DNA of 32,783 nucleotides from Plasmopara viticola (Eukaryota > Oomycota > Peronosporomycetes > Peronosporales > Peronosporaceae), in the NCBI GenBank assembly GCA_001695595.3, contig MBPM02000294.1:1-32783 (forward strand), in the 5' to 3' direction. Below, piece after piece: positions 1 through 10,735 of this stretch (the stretch's first letter is position 1; the number at the start of each line of letters is the position of its first letter). The position numbers and the translations under genes are program-made. A model generated the notes under the pieces. The model did no database searches, was not told where the DNA came from, and saw nothing but the letters and a program-made list of their open reading frames with translations.

Positions 1-703
1 TCCGTTTGAAGATCCAATTCTTCTTACAGCCTCAGATACGTTCAATACAGCTTCCTGACATGCAGCCACGCGTTTTAAGTAGAAACTCAGCGTTTGCTGC
101 TAGATGCGCCGATTCTTCCTACGGCTCAGATACGTCAAATCTCGCTTCCTGAGCAAGCATATACTCGTTTCAAGCGTAACTCAGCGAGTTCTGCTCCATT
201 TGAAGAACCGATTCTTTCTCCGGCCTCAGATACGTCAAAACACGCTTCCTGAGCAAGCACATACTCGTTTCAAGCGTGACTCAGCAAGTTCTGCTCCATT
301 TGAAGTGCCGATTTCTTTTCGGCCTCAGATACGTCAAATCTAGCTTTCTGAGCAAGCACATATGCGTTGCAAGCGTACCTTAGCAAATACTGCTCCATTT
401 GAAGTGCCGATTCCTCCTACGGCCTCAGATACTTCTAATCAGCTCCAGACATGCAGACACGCGTTGCCGAGAGTACTAAGCGAGTTCTTCTCCTTTTGTA
501 GATCCAATTTCTTCTTACAGCCTCAGATACGTTCAATACAGCTTCCTGGACATGCAGCCACACGTTTCAAGTAGACATAGCGAATGCTGCTCCAATAGAA
601 GCGCCGATTTTTCCCACGGCCTCAGATACGTCAAAAATCTCGCTTCCTGAGCAACATATACTCGTTTCAAGCGTAACTTCAGCGAGTTCTCTGCTCCATG
701 AAG
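1..703. other. Indel-rich stretch, probably unpolished sequence
   Basis: This stretch is a near copy of 2977-3690, but it carries about a dozen one- or two-base insertions and deletions. Examples are GACATG for GGACATG near 57, AGAAACTC for AGAACTC near 92, GTACTAAG for GTAACTAAG near 475, CAATTTCTT for CAATTCTT near 505, GCAACATA for GCAAGCATA near 650, and CCATGAAG for CCATTTGAAG near 697. From about 704 to 1197 the same duplication shows no indels. The abrupt change, with many changes in short homopolymers, fits raw long-read error near a contig end better than real divergence. Confidence 0.7.
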
Positions 704-3703
704 TGCCGATTCTTTCTACGGCCTCAGATACGTCAAATCTAGCTTTCTGAGCAAGCACATATGCGTTGCAAGCGTACCTTAGCAAATAATGCTCCATTTG
801 AAGTGCTGATTCCTCCTACGGCCTCAGATACTTCTAATCTAGCTTCCAGGACATGCAGACACGCGTGCCGAGAGTAACTAAGCGAGTTCTTCTCCGTTTG
901 TAGATCCAATTCTTCTTACAGCCTCAGATACGTTCAATACAGCTTCCAGAACATGCAGCCACGCGTTTTAAGTAGAACTCAGCGTTTGCTGCTAGATGCG
1001 CCGATTCTTCCTACGGCTCAGATACGGCAAATCTCGCTTCCTGAGCAAGCATATACTCGTTTCAAGCGTAACTCAGCGAGTTCTGCTCCATTTGAAGAGC
1101 CGATTCTTTCTCCGGCCTCAGATACGTCAAATCTAGCATTCTGAACAAGCACATATGCGTTGCAAGCGTAGCGTAGCGGGTTCTGCTCCATTTGAAGATC
1201 CGATTCTTCCTACAGCCTCAGATACGTCCAATACAGCTTCCTGGACATGCAGCCATGCGTTTTAAGTAGAACGCAGCAATTCCTGCTCCAGTAGAAGCGC
1301 CGATTCTTCCTACGGCTCAGATACGTCAATCTAGCTTCCTGAGCAAGCACATATGCGTTGCAAGCGTACCTTAGCGAGTTCTGCTCCATTTGAAGCGTCG
1401 ATTCTCCCCACGGCCTCAGATACGTCAAAAATAGCTTCCAGGACATGCAGACACGATTTCCGAGCGTAACTAAGCGAGTTCTTCTCCTTTTGAAGATCTG
1501 ATTCTTCTTACAGCCTCAGATACGTCCAGTACAGCTTCCTGGACATGCGGCCACGCGTTTTAAGTAGAGGATAGATAGCGAATGCTGCTCAAATAGAAGC
1601 GCCGATTCTTCCTACGGCTCAGATACGTCAAAACTCGCTTCCTGAGCAAGCACATACGCGTTGCAAGCGTAACTTAGCGATTTCTGCTCCATTTGAAGGG
1701 GCAATTCTTCTTACAGCCTCAGATACGTCCAATACAGCTTCCTGGACATGCAGCCATGCGTTTTAAGTAGAACGCAGCAATTCCTGCTCCAGTAGAAGCG
1801 CCGATTCTTCCTACGGCTCAGATACGTCAAATCTTGCTTCCTGAGCAAGCACATATGCGTTGCAAGCGTACCTTAGCGAGTTCTGCTTCATTTGAAGCGC
1901 CGATTCTTTCTATGGCCTCGGATACGTCAGATTTTGCTTCCAGGACATGCAGACACGCGTTCCGAGCGTAACTAAGCGAGTTTTTCTCGTTTGAAGATCC
2001 AATTCTTCTTACATCCTCAGATACGTTCAATACAGCTTCCAGAACATGCAGCCACGCGTTTTAAGTAGAACTCAGCGTTTGTTGCTAGATGCGCCGATTC
2101 TTCCTCCGGCTCAGATACGTCAAATCTCGCCTCCTGAGCAAGCATATACTCGTTTCAAGCGTAACTCAGCGAGTTCTGCTCCATTTAAAGAGCCGATTCT
2201 TTCTACGGTCTCAGATACGTCAAATCTAGCTTTCTGAGCAAGCACATACGCGTTGCGAGCGTAACTTAGCGAGTTCTGCTCCATTAGAAGGGGTAATTCT
2301 TCCTACAGCCTCAGATACGTCCAATACAGCTTCCTGGACATGCAGCCATGCGTTTTTAGTAGAACGCAGCAATTCCTGCTCCAGTAGAAGCGCCGATTCT
2401 TCCTACGGCTCAGATACGTCAAATCTAGCTTCCTGAGCAAGCACATATGCGTTGCAAGCGTACCTTAGCGAGTTCTGCTTCATTTGAAGCGCCGATTCTT
2501 CCTATGGCCTCAAATACGTCGGATTTTGCTTCCAGGATATGCAGACACGCGTTCCGAGCGTAACTAAGCGAGTTTTTCTCGTTTGAAGATCCGATTCTTC
2601 TTACATCCTCAGATACGTTCAATACAGCTTCCTGGACATGCAGTCACGAGTTTTAAGTAAAACTTAGCGATTGCTGCTCCAATAGAAGCGCCGATACTTC
2701 CTACGGCTCAGATACGTCAAAACTCGCTTCCTGAGCAAGCACATACTCGTTTCAAGCGTATCTCAGCGAGTTCTGCTCCATTTAAAGAGCCGATTCTTTC
2801 TCCGGCCTCAGATACGTCAAATCTAGCATTCTGAGCAAGCACATATGCGTTGCAAGCGTAGCTCAGCAAATACTGCTCCATTTGAAGTGCCAATTCCTCC
2901 TACGGCCTCAGATACTTCCAATCTAGCTTCCAGGACATGCAGACACGCGTGCCGAGCGTAACTAAGCGAGTTCTTCTCCGTTTGAAGATCCAATTCTTCT
3001 TACAGCCTCAGATACGTTCAATACAGCTTCCTGGACATGCAGCCACGCGTTTTAAGTAGAACTCAGCGTTTGCTGCTAGATGCGCCGATTCTTCCTACGG
3101 CTCAGATACGGCAAATCTCGCTTCCTGAGCAAGCATATACTCGTTTCAAGCGTAACTCAGCGAGTTCTGCTCCATTTGAAGAACCGATTCTTTCTCCGGC
3201 CTCAGATACGTCAAAACACGCTTCCTGAGCAAGCACATACTCGTTTCAAGCGTGACTCAGCAAGTTCTGCTCCATTTGAAGTGCCGATTCTTTCTACGGC
3301 CTCAGATACGTCAAATCTAGCTTTCTGAGCAAGCACATATGCGTTGCAAGCGTACCTTAGCAAATAATGCTCCATTTGAAGTGCTGATTCCTCCTACGGC
3401 CTCAGATACTTCTAAATCCAGCTTCCAGGACATGCAGACACGCGTGCCGAGAGTAACTAAGCGAGTTCTTCTCCGTTTGTAGATCCAATTCTTCTTACAG
3501 CCTCAGATACGTTCAATACAGCTTCCTGGACATGCAGCCACGCGTTTCAAGTAGAACATAGCGAATGCTGCTCCAATAGAAGCGCCGATTTTTCCCACGG
3601 CCTCAGATACGTCAAAAATCTCGCTTCCTGAGCAAGCATATACTCGTTTCAAGCGTAACTCAGCGAGTTCTGCTCCATTTGAAGTGCCGATTCTTTCTAC
3701 GGC

Positions 3704-3803
3704 CTCAGATACGTCAAATCTAGCTTTCTGAGCAAGCACATATGCGTTGCAAGCGTACCTTAGCAAATAATGCTCCATTTGAAGTGCTGATTCCTCCTAC
3801 GGC
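3704..3803 (+). repeat. Gamma monomer, reference copy (100 bp)
   Basis: This B-type unit has TCTAGCTTTCTGAGCAAGC followed by CACATATGCGTTGCAAGCG and CCTTAGCAAATA. Its tail GATTCCTCCTACGGC leads into a delta unit. In Domain II the gamma tail is commonly GGGGCAATTCTTCCTACAG and leads into alpha. The GCTT(T/C)CTGAGCAAGC stretch is an imperfect inverted repeat with a TGA centre, and it recurs in beta units. Confidence 0.85.
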
Positions 3804-3903
3804 CTCAGATACTTCTAATCTAGCTTCCAGGACATGCAGACACGCGTGCCGAGAGTAACTAAGCGAGTTCTTCTCCGTTTGTAGATCCAATTCTTCTTAC
3901 AGC
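3804..3903 (+). repeat. Delta monomer, reference copy (100 bp)
   Basis: This A-type unit has an altered head, CTCAGATACTTCTAATC, then CTTCCAGGACATGCAGACAC and GCGTGCCGAGAGTAACTAAG. Its centre is CTTCTCCGTTTGTAGATCC rather than CTGCTCCATTTGAAG, and its tail CAATTCTTCTTACAG precedes an alpha head. It is typical of Domain I. Versions with CGAGTTCCGAGCG or CGAGTTGCGAGCG occur in the other domains. Confidence 0.85.
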
Positions 3904-3997
3904 CTCAGATACGTTCAATACAGCTTCCAGAACATGCAGCCACGCGTTTTAAGTAGAACTCAGCGTTTGCTGCTAGATGCGCCGATTCTTCCTACGG
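3904..3997 (+). repeat. Alpha94 monomer, reference copy (94 bp)
   Basis: The unit has the alpha signature TTCAATACAGC and CATGCAGCCACGCG. In its 3' half CTGCTAGATGCGCC replaces CTGCTCCAATAGAAGCGCC, a net loss of 5 bp. The same derived form is seen at about 13 places, in Domain I, at 23679-25256 in Domain III, and in Domain IV. It was not seen between about 10.6 and 23.6 kb. A shared, complex change of this kind is best explained by common descent and spread. Confidence 0.9.
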
Positions 3998-4097
3998 CTC
4001 AGATACGGCAAATCTCGCTTCCTGAGCAAGCATATACTCGTTTCAAGCGTAACTCAGCGGGTTCTGCTCCATTTGAAGAGCCGATTCTTTCTCCGGC
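3998..4097 (+). repeat. Beta monomer, reference copy (100 bp)
   Basis: This B-type unit has AATCTCGCTTCCTGAGCAAG, then CATATACTCGTTTCAAGCG, TAACTCAGCGGGTTCTGCTC, GAAGAGCCG and the tail ATTCTTTCTCCGGC. In Domain III the corresponding unit reads ACTCGTTGCAAGCGAACCGG or GCGCATATGCATTGCAAGC. Confidence 0.85.
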
Positions 4098-4373
4098 CTC
4101 AGATACGTCAAATCTAGCATTCAGAGCAAGCACATATGCGTTGCAAGCGTAGCGTAGCGGGTTCTGCTCCATTTGAAGTGCCGATTCCTCCTACGGCCTC
4201 AGATACTTCCAATCTAGCTTCCAGGACATGGAGACACGCGTGCCGAGCGTAACTAAGCGAGTTCTTCTCCGTTTGAAGATCCAATTCTTCTTACAGCCTC
4301 AGATACGTTCAATACAGCTTCCTGGACATGCAGCCACGCCTTTTAAGTAGAACTCAGCGTTTGCTGCTTCAGT

Positions 4374-5776
4374 AGAAGCGCCGATTACACCTACGGCCTC
4401 AAATACGTCAAATCTAGCTTCCTGAGCAAGCACATATGGGTTGCAAGCATACATTAGCAAATACTGCTTCATTTGAAGTGCCGATTCTTCTTACATCCTC
4501 AGATACGTTTAATACAGCTTCCTGGACATGCAGCCACGCGTTTTAAGAAGAACTCAGCGATTGCTGCTCCAATAGAAGCGCCGATTCTTCCTACGGCTCA
4601 GATACGTCAAATTTAGCTTCCAGGACATGCAGACACGAGTTGCGAGCGTAACTAAGCGAGTTCTTCTTTTTTGAAGATCCGATTCTTCTCACAGCCTCAG
4701 ATACGTTCAATACAGCTTCCTGGACATGCTGTCACGCGTTTTAAGTGAAACTTAGCGATTGCTGCTCCAATAGAAGCGCCGATTCTTCCTACGGCTCAGA
4801 TACGTCAAAACTCGCTTCCTGAGCAAGCACATACTCGTTTCAAGCGTGACTCAGCAAGTTCTGCTCCATTTAAAGTGTTGATTCTTTCTACGGCCTCAGA
4901 TACTTCTAATCTAGCTTCCAGGACATGCAGACACGCGTGCCGAGAGTAACTAAGCGAGTCTTCTCCGTTTGTAGATCCAATTCTTCTTACAGCCTCAGAT
5001 ACGTTCAATACAGCTTCCAGAACATGCAGCCACGCGTTTCAAGTAGAACATAGCGAATGCTGCTCCAATAGAAGCGCCGATTACACCTACGGCCTCAAAT
5101 ACGTCAAATCTAGCTTCCTGAGCAAGCACATATGGGTTGCAAGCATACATTAGCAAATACTGCTTCATTTGAAGTGCCGATTCTTCTTACATCCTCAGAT
5201 ACGTTTAATACAGCTTCCTGGACATGCAGCCACGCGTTTTAAGAAGAACTCAGCGATTGCTGCTCCAATAGAAGCGCCGATTCTTCCTACGGCTCAGATA
5301 CGTCAAATTTAGCTTCCAGGACATGCAGACACGAGTTGCGAGCGTAACTAAGCGAGTTCTTCTTTTTTGAAGATCCGATTCTTCTCACAGCCTCAGATAC
5401 GTTCAATACAGCTTCCTGGACATGCTGTCACGCGTTTTAAGTGAAACTTAGCGATTGCTGCTCCAATAGAAGCGCCGATTCTTCCTACGGCTCAGATACG
5501 TCAAAACTCGCTTCCTGAGCAAGCACATACTCGTTTCAAGCGTGACTCAGCAAGTTCTGCTCCATTTGAAGAGCCGATTCTTTCTACGGCCTCACATACT
5601 TCTAATCTAGCTTCCAGGACATGCAGACACGCGTGCCGAGAGTAACTAAGCGAGTTCTTCTCCGTTTGTAGATCCAATTCTTCTTACAGCCTCAGATACG
5701 TTCAATACAGCTTCCAGAACATGCAGCCACGCGTTTCAAGTAGAACATAGCGAATGCTGCTCCAATAGAAGCGCCG
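4374..5776 (+). repeat. Tandem duplication, 7 monomers, period 696-697 bp
   Basis: Copy one (4374-5069) and copy two (5070-5776) share rare markers at a constant offset: CCGATTACACCTACGGCCTC (4381 and 5077), CACATATGGGTTGCAAGC, a gamma with ACATTAGCAAATACTGCTTC, GCGAGTTCTTCTTTTTTG and CATGCTGTCACGCG. A single-base difference (GCGAGTCTTC against GCGAGTTCTTC) shifts the period from 696 to 697. The near identity suggests a recent unequal exchange. Confidence 0.85.
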
Positions 5777-5890
5777 ATTTTTCCCACGGCCTCAGATACG
5801 TCAAAAATCTCGCTTCCTGAGCAAGCATATACTCGTTTCAAGCGTAACTCAGCGAGTTCTGCTCCATTTGAAGTGCCGATTCTTTCTACG

Positions 5891-6441
5891 GCCTCAGATA
5901 CGTCAAATCTAGCTTTCTGAGCAAGCACATACGCGTTGCGAGCGTAACTTAGCGAGTTCTGCTCCATTAGAAGGGGTAATTCTTCCTACAGCCTCAGATA
6001 CGTCCAATACAGCTTCCTGGACATGCAGCCATGCGTTTTTAGTAGAACGCAGCAATTCCTGCTCCAGTAGAAGCGCCGATTCTTCCTACGGCTCAGATAC
6101 GTCAAATCTAGCTTCCTGAGCGAGCACATATGCGTTGCAAGCGTACCTTAGCGAGTTCTGCTTCATTTGAAGCGCCGATTCTTCCTATGGCCTCAAATAC
6201 GTCGGATTTTGCTTCCAGGACATGCAGACACGCGTTCCGAGCGTAACTAAGCGAGTTTTTCTCGTTTGAAGATCCGATTCTTCTTACATCCTCAGATACG
6301 TTCAATACAGCTTCCTGGACATGCAGTCACGAGTTTTAAGTAAAACTTAGCGATTGCTGCTCCAATAGAAGCGCCGATACTTCCTACGGCTCAGATACGT
6401 CAAAACTCGCTTCCTGAGCAAGCACATACTCGTTTCAAGCG
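5891..6441 (+). repeat. Dispersed duplicate of 2208-2758
   Basis: The stretch follows 2208-2758 at a constant offset of 3683 bp. Shared rare variants are ATTAGAAGGGGTAATTCTTC, CAAATACGTCGGATTTTGC, CATGCAGTCACGAGTTTTAA and CCGATACTTCCTACGGC. A third, less similar relative lies around 9690-10100. Confidence 0.8.
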
Positions 6442-7186
6442 TGACTCAGCAAGTTCTGCTCCATTTGAAGTGCCGATTCTTTCTACGGCCTCAGATACGT
6501 CAAATCTAGCTTTCTGAGCAAGCACATATGCGTTGCAAGCGTACCTTAGCAAATAATGCTCCATTTGAAGTGCTGATTCCTCCTACGGCCTCAGATACTT
6601 CTAATCCAGCTTCCAGGACATGCAGACACCCGTGCCGAGAGTAACTAAGCGAGTTCTTCTCCGTTTGTAGATCCAATTCTTCTTACAGCCTCAGATACGT
6701 TCAATACAGCTTCCTGGACATGCAGCCACGCGTTTCAAGTAGAACATAGCGAATGCTGCTCCAATAGAAGCGCCGATTTTTCCCACGGCCTCAGATACGT
6801 CAAAAATCTCGCTTCCTGAGCAAGCATATACTCGTTTCAAGCGTAACTCAGCGAGTTCTGCTCCATTTGAAGTGCCGATTCTTTCTACGGCCTCAGATAC
6901 GTCAAATCTAGCTTTCTGAGCAAGCACATATGCGTTGCAAGCGTACCTTAGCAAATAATGCTCCATTTGAAGTGCTGATTCCTCCTACGGCCTCAGATAC
7001 TTCTAATCTAGCTTCCAGGACATGCAGACACGCGTGCCGAGAGTAACTAAGCGAGTTCTTCTCCGTTTGTAGATCCAATTCTTCTTACAGCCTCAGATAC
7101 GTTCAATACAGCTTCCAGAACATGCAGCCACGCGTTTTAAGTAGAACTCAGCGTTTGCTGCTAGATGCGCCGATTCTTCCTACGGC
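6391..7186 (+). repeat. Dispersed duplicate of 3202-3998
   Basis: About eight monomers match at an offset of 3188-3189 bp. The step is one extra A at about 3415 (CTTCTAAATCC). The match includes the TTTTTCCCACGGCCTC alpha tail and the AGCAAATAATGCTCC gamma. Together with 5891-6441 it shows the domain is assembled from overlapping copied blocks with different offsets. Confidence 0.8.
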
Positions 7187-7984
7187 TCAAATACGTCAAA
7201 TCTCGCTTCCTGAGCAAGCACATACTTGTTTCAAGCGTAACTCAGCGAGTTCTGCTCCATTTGAAGAGCCGATTCTTCCTATGACCTCAGATACGTCAAA
7301 TGTAGCTTCCAGGACATGCAGACACGAGATGCGAGCGTAACTGAGCGAGTTCTTCTCCGTTTGAAGATCCAATTCTTCCTACAGCCTCGGATACGTCTAA
7401 TACAGCTTCCTGGACATGCAGCCACGCGTTTCAAGTAGAACATAGCGAATGCTGCTCCAATAGAAGCGCCGATTTTTCCCACGGCCTCAGATACGTCAAA
7501 TCTAGCATTTTGAGTAAGCACATATGCGTTGCAAGCGTAACTGAGCGTGTTTCGCTCCATTAAAAGGGCCGATTCTTCCTACAGCCTCAGATACGTTCAA
7601 TACAGCTTCCTGGACATGCAGTCACAAGTTTTAAGTAAAACTTAGCGATTGCTGCTCCAATAGAAGCGCCGATTCTTCCTACGGCTCAGATACGTCAAAA
7701 CTCGCTTCCTGAGCAAGCACATACTCGTTTCAAGCGTAACTCAGCAAGTTCTGCTCCATTTAAAGTGCCGATTCTTTCTACGGCCTCAGATACGTCAAAT
7801 CTAGCTTTCTGAGCAAGCACATATGTGTTGCAAGCGTACCTTAGCAAATACTGCTCCATTTGAAGTGCCGATTCCTCCTACGGCTTCAGATACTTCCAAT
7901 CTAGCTTCCAGGACATGCAGACACGCGTGCCGAGAGTAACTAAGCGAGTTCTTCTCCGTTAGTAGATCCAATTCTTCTTACAGC

Positions 7985-8380
7985 CTCAGATACGTTCAAT
8001 ACAGCTTCCAGAACATGCAGCCACGCGTTTTAAGTAGAACTCAGCGTTTGCTGCTAGATGCGCCGATTCTTCCTACGGCTCAGATACGTCAAAAATCCCG
8101 CTTCCTGAGCAAGCATATACTCGTTTCAAGCGTAACTCAGCGAGTTCTGCTCCATTTGAAGAGCCGATTCTTTCTCCGGCCTCAGATACGTCAAATCTAG
8201 CATTCTGAGCAAGCACATATGCGTTGCAAACGTAGCTTAGCAAATACTGCTCCATTTGAAGTGCCGATTCCTCCTACGGCCTCAGATACTTCCAATCTAG
8301 CTTACAGGACATGGAGACACGCGTGCCGAGCGTAACTAAGCGAGTTCTTCTCCGTTTGTAGATCCAATTCTTCTTACAGC
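7985..8380 (+). repeat. Tetramer unit alpha94-beta-gamma-delta (396 bp)
   Basis: This is a second clean tetramer, with the next alpha94 head at 8381. It is followed by another alpha94-beta-gamma, after which the order changes to alpha without a delta. The beta unit carries an extra AA (GTCAAAAATCCCGC). Confidence 0.75.
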
Positions 8381-9457
8381 CTCAGATACGTTCAATACAG
8401 CTTCCAGAACATGCAGCCACGCGTTTTAAGTAGAACTCAGCGTTTGCTGCTAGATGCGCCGATTCTTCCTACGGCTCAGATACGTCAAATCTCGCTTCCT
8501 GAGCAAGCATATACTCGTTTCAAGCGTAACTCAGCGAGTTCTGCTCCATTTGAAGAGCCGATTCTTTCTCCGGCCTCAGATACGTCAAATCTAGCATTCT
8601 GAGGAAGCACATATGCGTTGCAAGCGTATCTTAGCGGGTTCTGCTCCATTTGAAGATCCGATTCTTCCTACAGCCTCAGATACGTCCAATACAGCTTCCT
8701 GGACATGCAGCCATGCGTTTTAAGTAGAACACAGCAATTCCTGCTCCAGTAGAAGCGCCGATTCTTCCTACGGCTCAGATACGTCAAATCTTGCTTCCTG
8801 AGCAAGCACATATGCGTTGCAAGCGTACCTTAGCGAGTTCTGCTCCATTTGAAGCGTCGATTCTCCCCACGGCCTCAGATACGTCAAAAATAGCTTCCAG
8901 GACATGCAGACACGAGTTCCGAGCGTAACTCAGCGAGTTCTTCTCCTTTTGAAGATCTGATTCTTCTTACAGCCTCAGATACGTCCAGTACAGCTTCCTG
9001 GACATGCGGCCACGCGTTTCAAGTGGAACATAGCGAATGCTGCTCAAATAGAAGCGCCGATTCTTCCTACGGCTCAGATACGTCAAACCTCGCTTCCTGA
9101 GCAAGCACATACGCGTTGCAAGCGTAACTTAGCGATTTCTGCTCCATTTGAAGGGGCAATTCTTCCTACAGCCTCAGATACGTCCAATACAGCTTCCTGG
9201 ACATGCAGCCATGCGTTTTAAGTAGAACGCAGCAATTCCTGCTCCAGTAGAAGCGCCGATTCTTCCTACGGCTCAGATACGTCAATTCTAGCTTCCTGAG
9301 CAAGCACATATGCGTTGCAAACGTACCTTAGCGAGTTCTGCTTCATTTGAAGCGCCGATTCTTCCTATGGCCTCGGATACGTCAGATTTTGATTCCAGGA
9401 CATGCAGACACGCGTTCCGAGCGTGACTAAGCGAGTTCTTCTCCGTTTGAAGATCTG
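8348..9457 (+). repeat. Dispersed duplicate of about 890-2000
   Basis: About eleven monomers match at an offset of 7457-7459 bp. Rare shared markers are GGACATGCGGCCACGCG (1541 and 9000), the alpha centre CTGCTCAAATAGAAGCG and the delta GTCAGATTTTG. The copy at 1555-1585 has a small GATA duplication (AGGATAGATAGCG) that the copy at 9020 lacks. Confidence 0.75.
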
Positions 9458-10082
9458 ATTCTTCTTACATCCTCAGATACGTTCAATACAGCTTCCTGGA
9501 CATGCAGTCACGAGTTTTAAGTAAAACTTAGCGATTGCTGCTCCAATAGAAGCGCCGATACTTCCTAGGGCTCAGATACGTCAAAACTCGCTTCCTGGGC
9601 AAGCACATACTCGTTTCAAGCGTATCTCAGCGAGTTCTGCTCCATTTAAAGAGCCGATTCTTTCTACGGTCTCAGATACGTCAAATCTAGCTTTCTGAGC
9701 AAGCACATACGCGTTGCGAGCGTAGCTTAGCGAGTTCTGCTCCATTAGAAGGGGCAAATCTTCCTACAGCCTCAGATACGTCAAATACAGCTTCCTGGAC
9801 ATGCAGCCATGCGTTTTAAGTAGAACGCAGCAATTCCTGCTCCAGTAGAAGCGCCGATTCTTTCTACGGCTCAGATACGTCAAATCTAGCTTCCTGAGCA
9901 AGCACAAATGCGTTGCAAGCGTACCTTAGCGAGTTCTGCTTCATTTGAAGCGCCGATTCTTTCTATGGCCTCAAATACGTCAGATTTTGCTTCCAGGACA
10001 TGCAGACACGCGTTCCGAGCGTAACTAAGCGTGTTTTTCTCGTTTGAAGATCCGATTCTTCTTACATCCTCAGATACGTTCA

Positions 10083-10735
10083 ATACAGCTTCCTGGACAT
10101 GCAGTCACAAGTTTTAAGTAAAACTTAGCAATTGCTGCTCCAATAGAAGCGCCGATTCTTCCTACGGCTCAGATACGTCAAAACTCGCTTCCTGAGATAG
10201 CCCATACTCGTTTCAAGCGTAACTCAGCAAATTCTGCTCCATTTGAAGTGCCGATTATTTCTACGGCCTCAGATACGTCAAATCTAGCTTTCTGAGCAAG
10301 CACATATGCGTTGCAAGCGTACCTTAGCAAATACTGCTCCATTTGAAGTGCCGATTCCTCCTACGGCTTCAGATACTTCTAATCTAGCTTCCAGGACATG
10401 CAGACACGCGTGCCGAGAGTAACTAAGCGAGTTCTTCTCCGTTTGTAGATCCGATTCTTCTTACAGCCTCAGATACGTTCAATACAGCTTCCAGAACATG
10501 CAGCCACGCGTTTTAAGTAGAACTCAGCGTTTGCTGCTAGATGCGCCGATTCTTCCTACGGCTCAGATACGTCAAAAATCTCGCTTCCTGAGCAAGCATA
10601 TACTCGTTTCAAGCGTAACTCAGCGAGTTCTGCTCCATTTGAAGAGCCGATTCTTTCTCCGGCCTCAGATACGTCAAATCTAGCTTCCTGAGCAAGCACA
10701 TATGCGTTGCAAGCGTAGCTTAGCAAATACTGCTC
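10083..10735 (+). repeat. Dispersed duplicate of 7600-8250
   Basis: The stretch matches at a constant offset of 2483 bp. Shared markers include CATGCAGTCACAAGTTTTAA (7618 and 10101), a delta head mutated to GGCTTCAGATACTTC (7882 and 10365) and alpha94 followed by a beta with GTCAAAAATC. Confidence 0.8.

Larger units (their letters stand above)
2977..4178 (+). repeat. Segmental duplication, second copy of 1-1197
   Basis: Twelve consecutive monomers repeat the order and private variants of 1-1197. The offset drifts from 2976 to 2981 because of the indels in the first 703 bases, then stays constant. Similarity ends sharply near 1197/4178, where one copy continues GAAGATCCGATTC and the other GAAGTGCCGATTC. 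Boundaries inside monomers at conserved sequence are what unequal exchange between satellite units produces. Confidence 0.8.
3904..4297 (+). repeat. Tetramer unit alpha94-beta-gamma-delta (394 bp)
   Basis: Four consecutive monomers of 94, 100, 100 and 100 bp start at 3904, 3998, 4098 and 4198. By variable box the order is A-B-B-A. This is the cleanest example of the Domain I ground plan. The next alpha head is at 4298. Confidence 0.8.

Noticed and set aside
104..343. Open frames of 60-93 codons on both strands, many nearly identical, as candidate small proteins
   Set aside because: They recur because the monomer recurs. They span at most about three monomers and end when a 94-, 99- or 100-bp unit shifts the frame. 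They lie on both strands over the same DNA and have no consistent start context. No conserved domain is visible.
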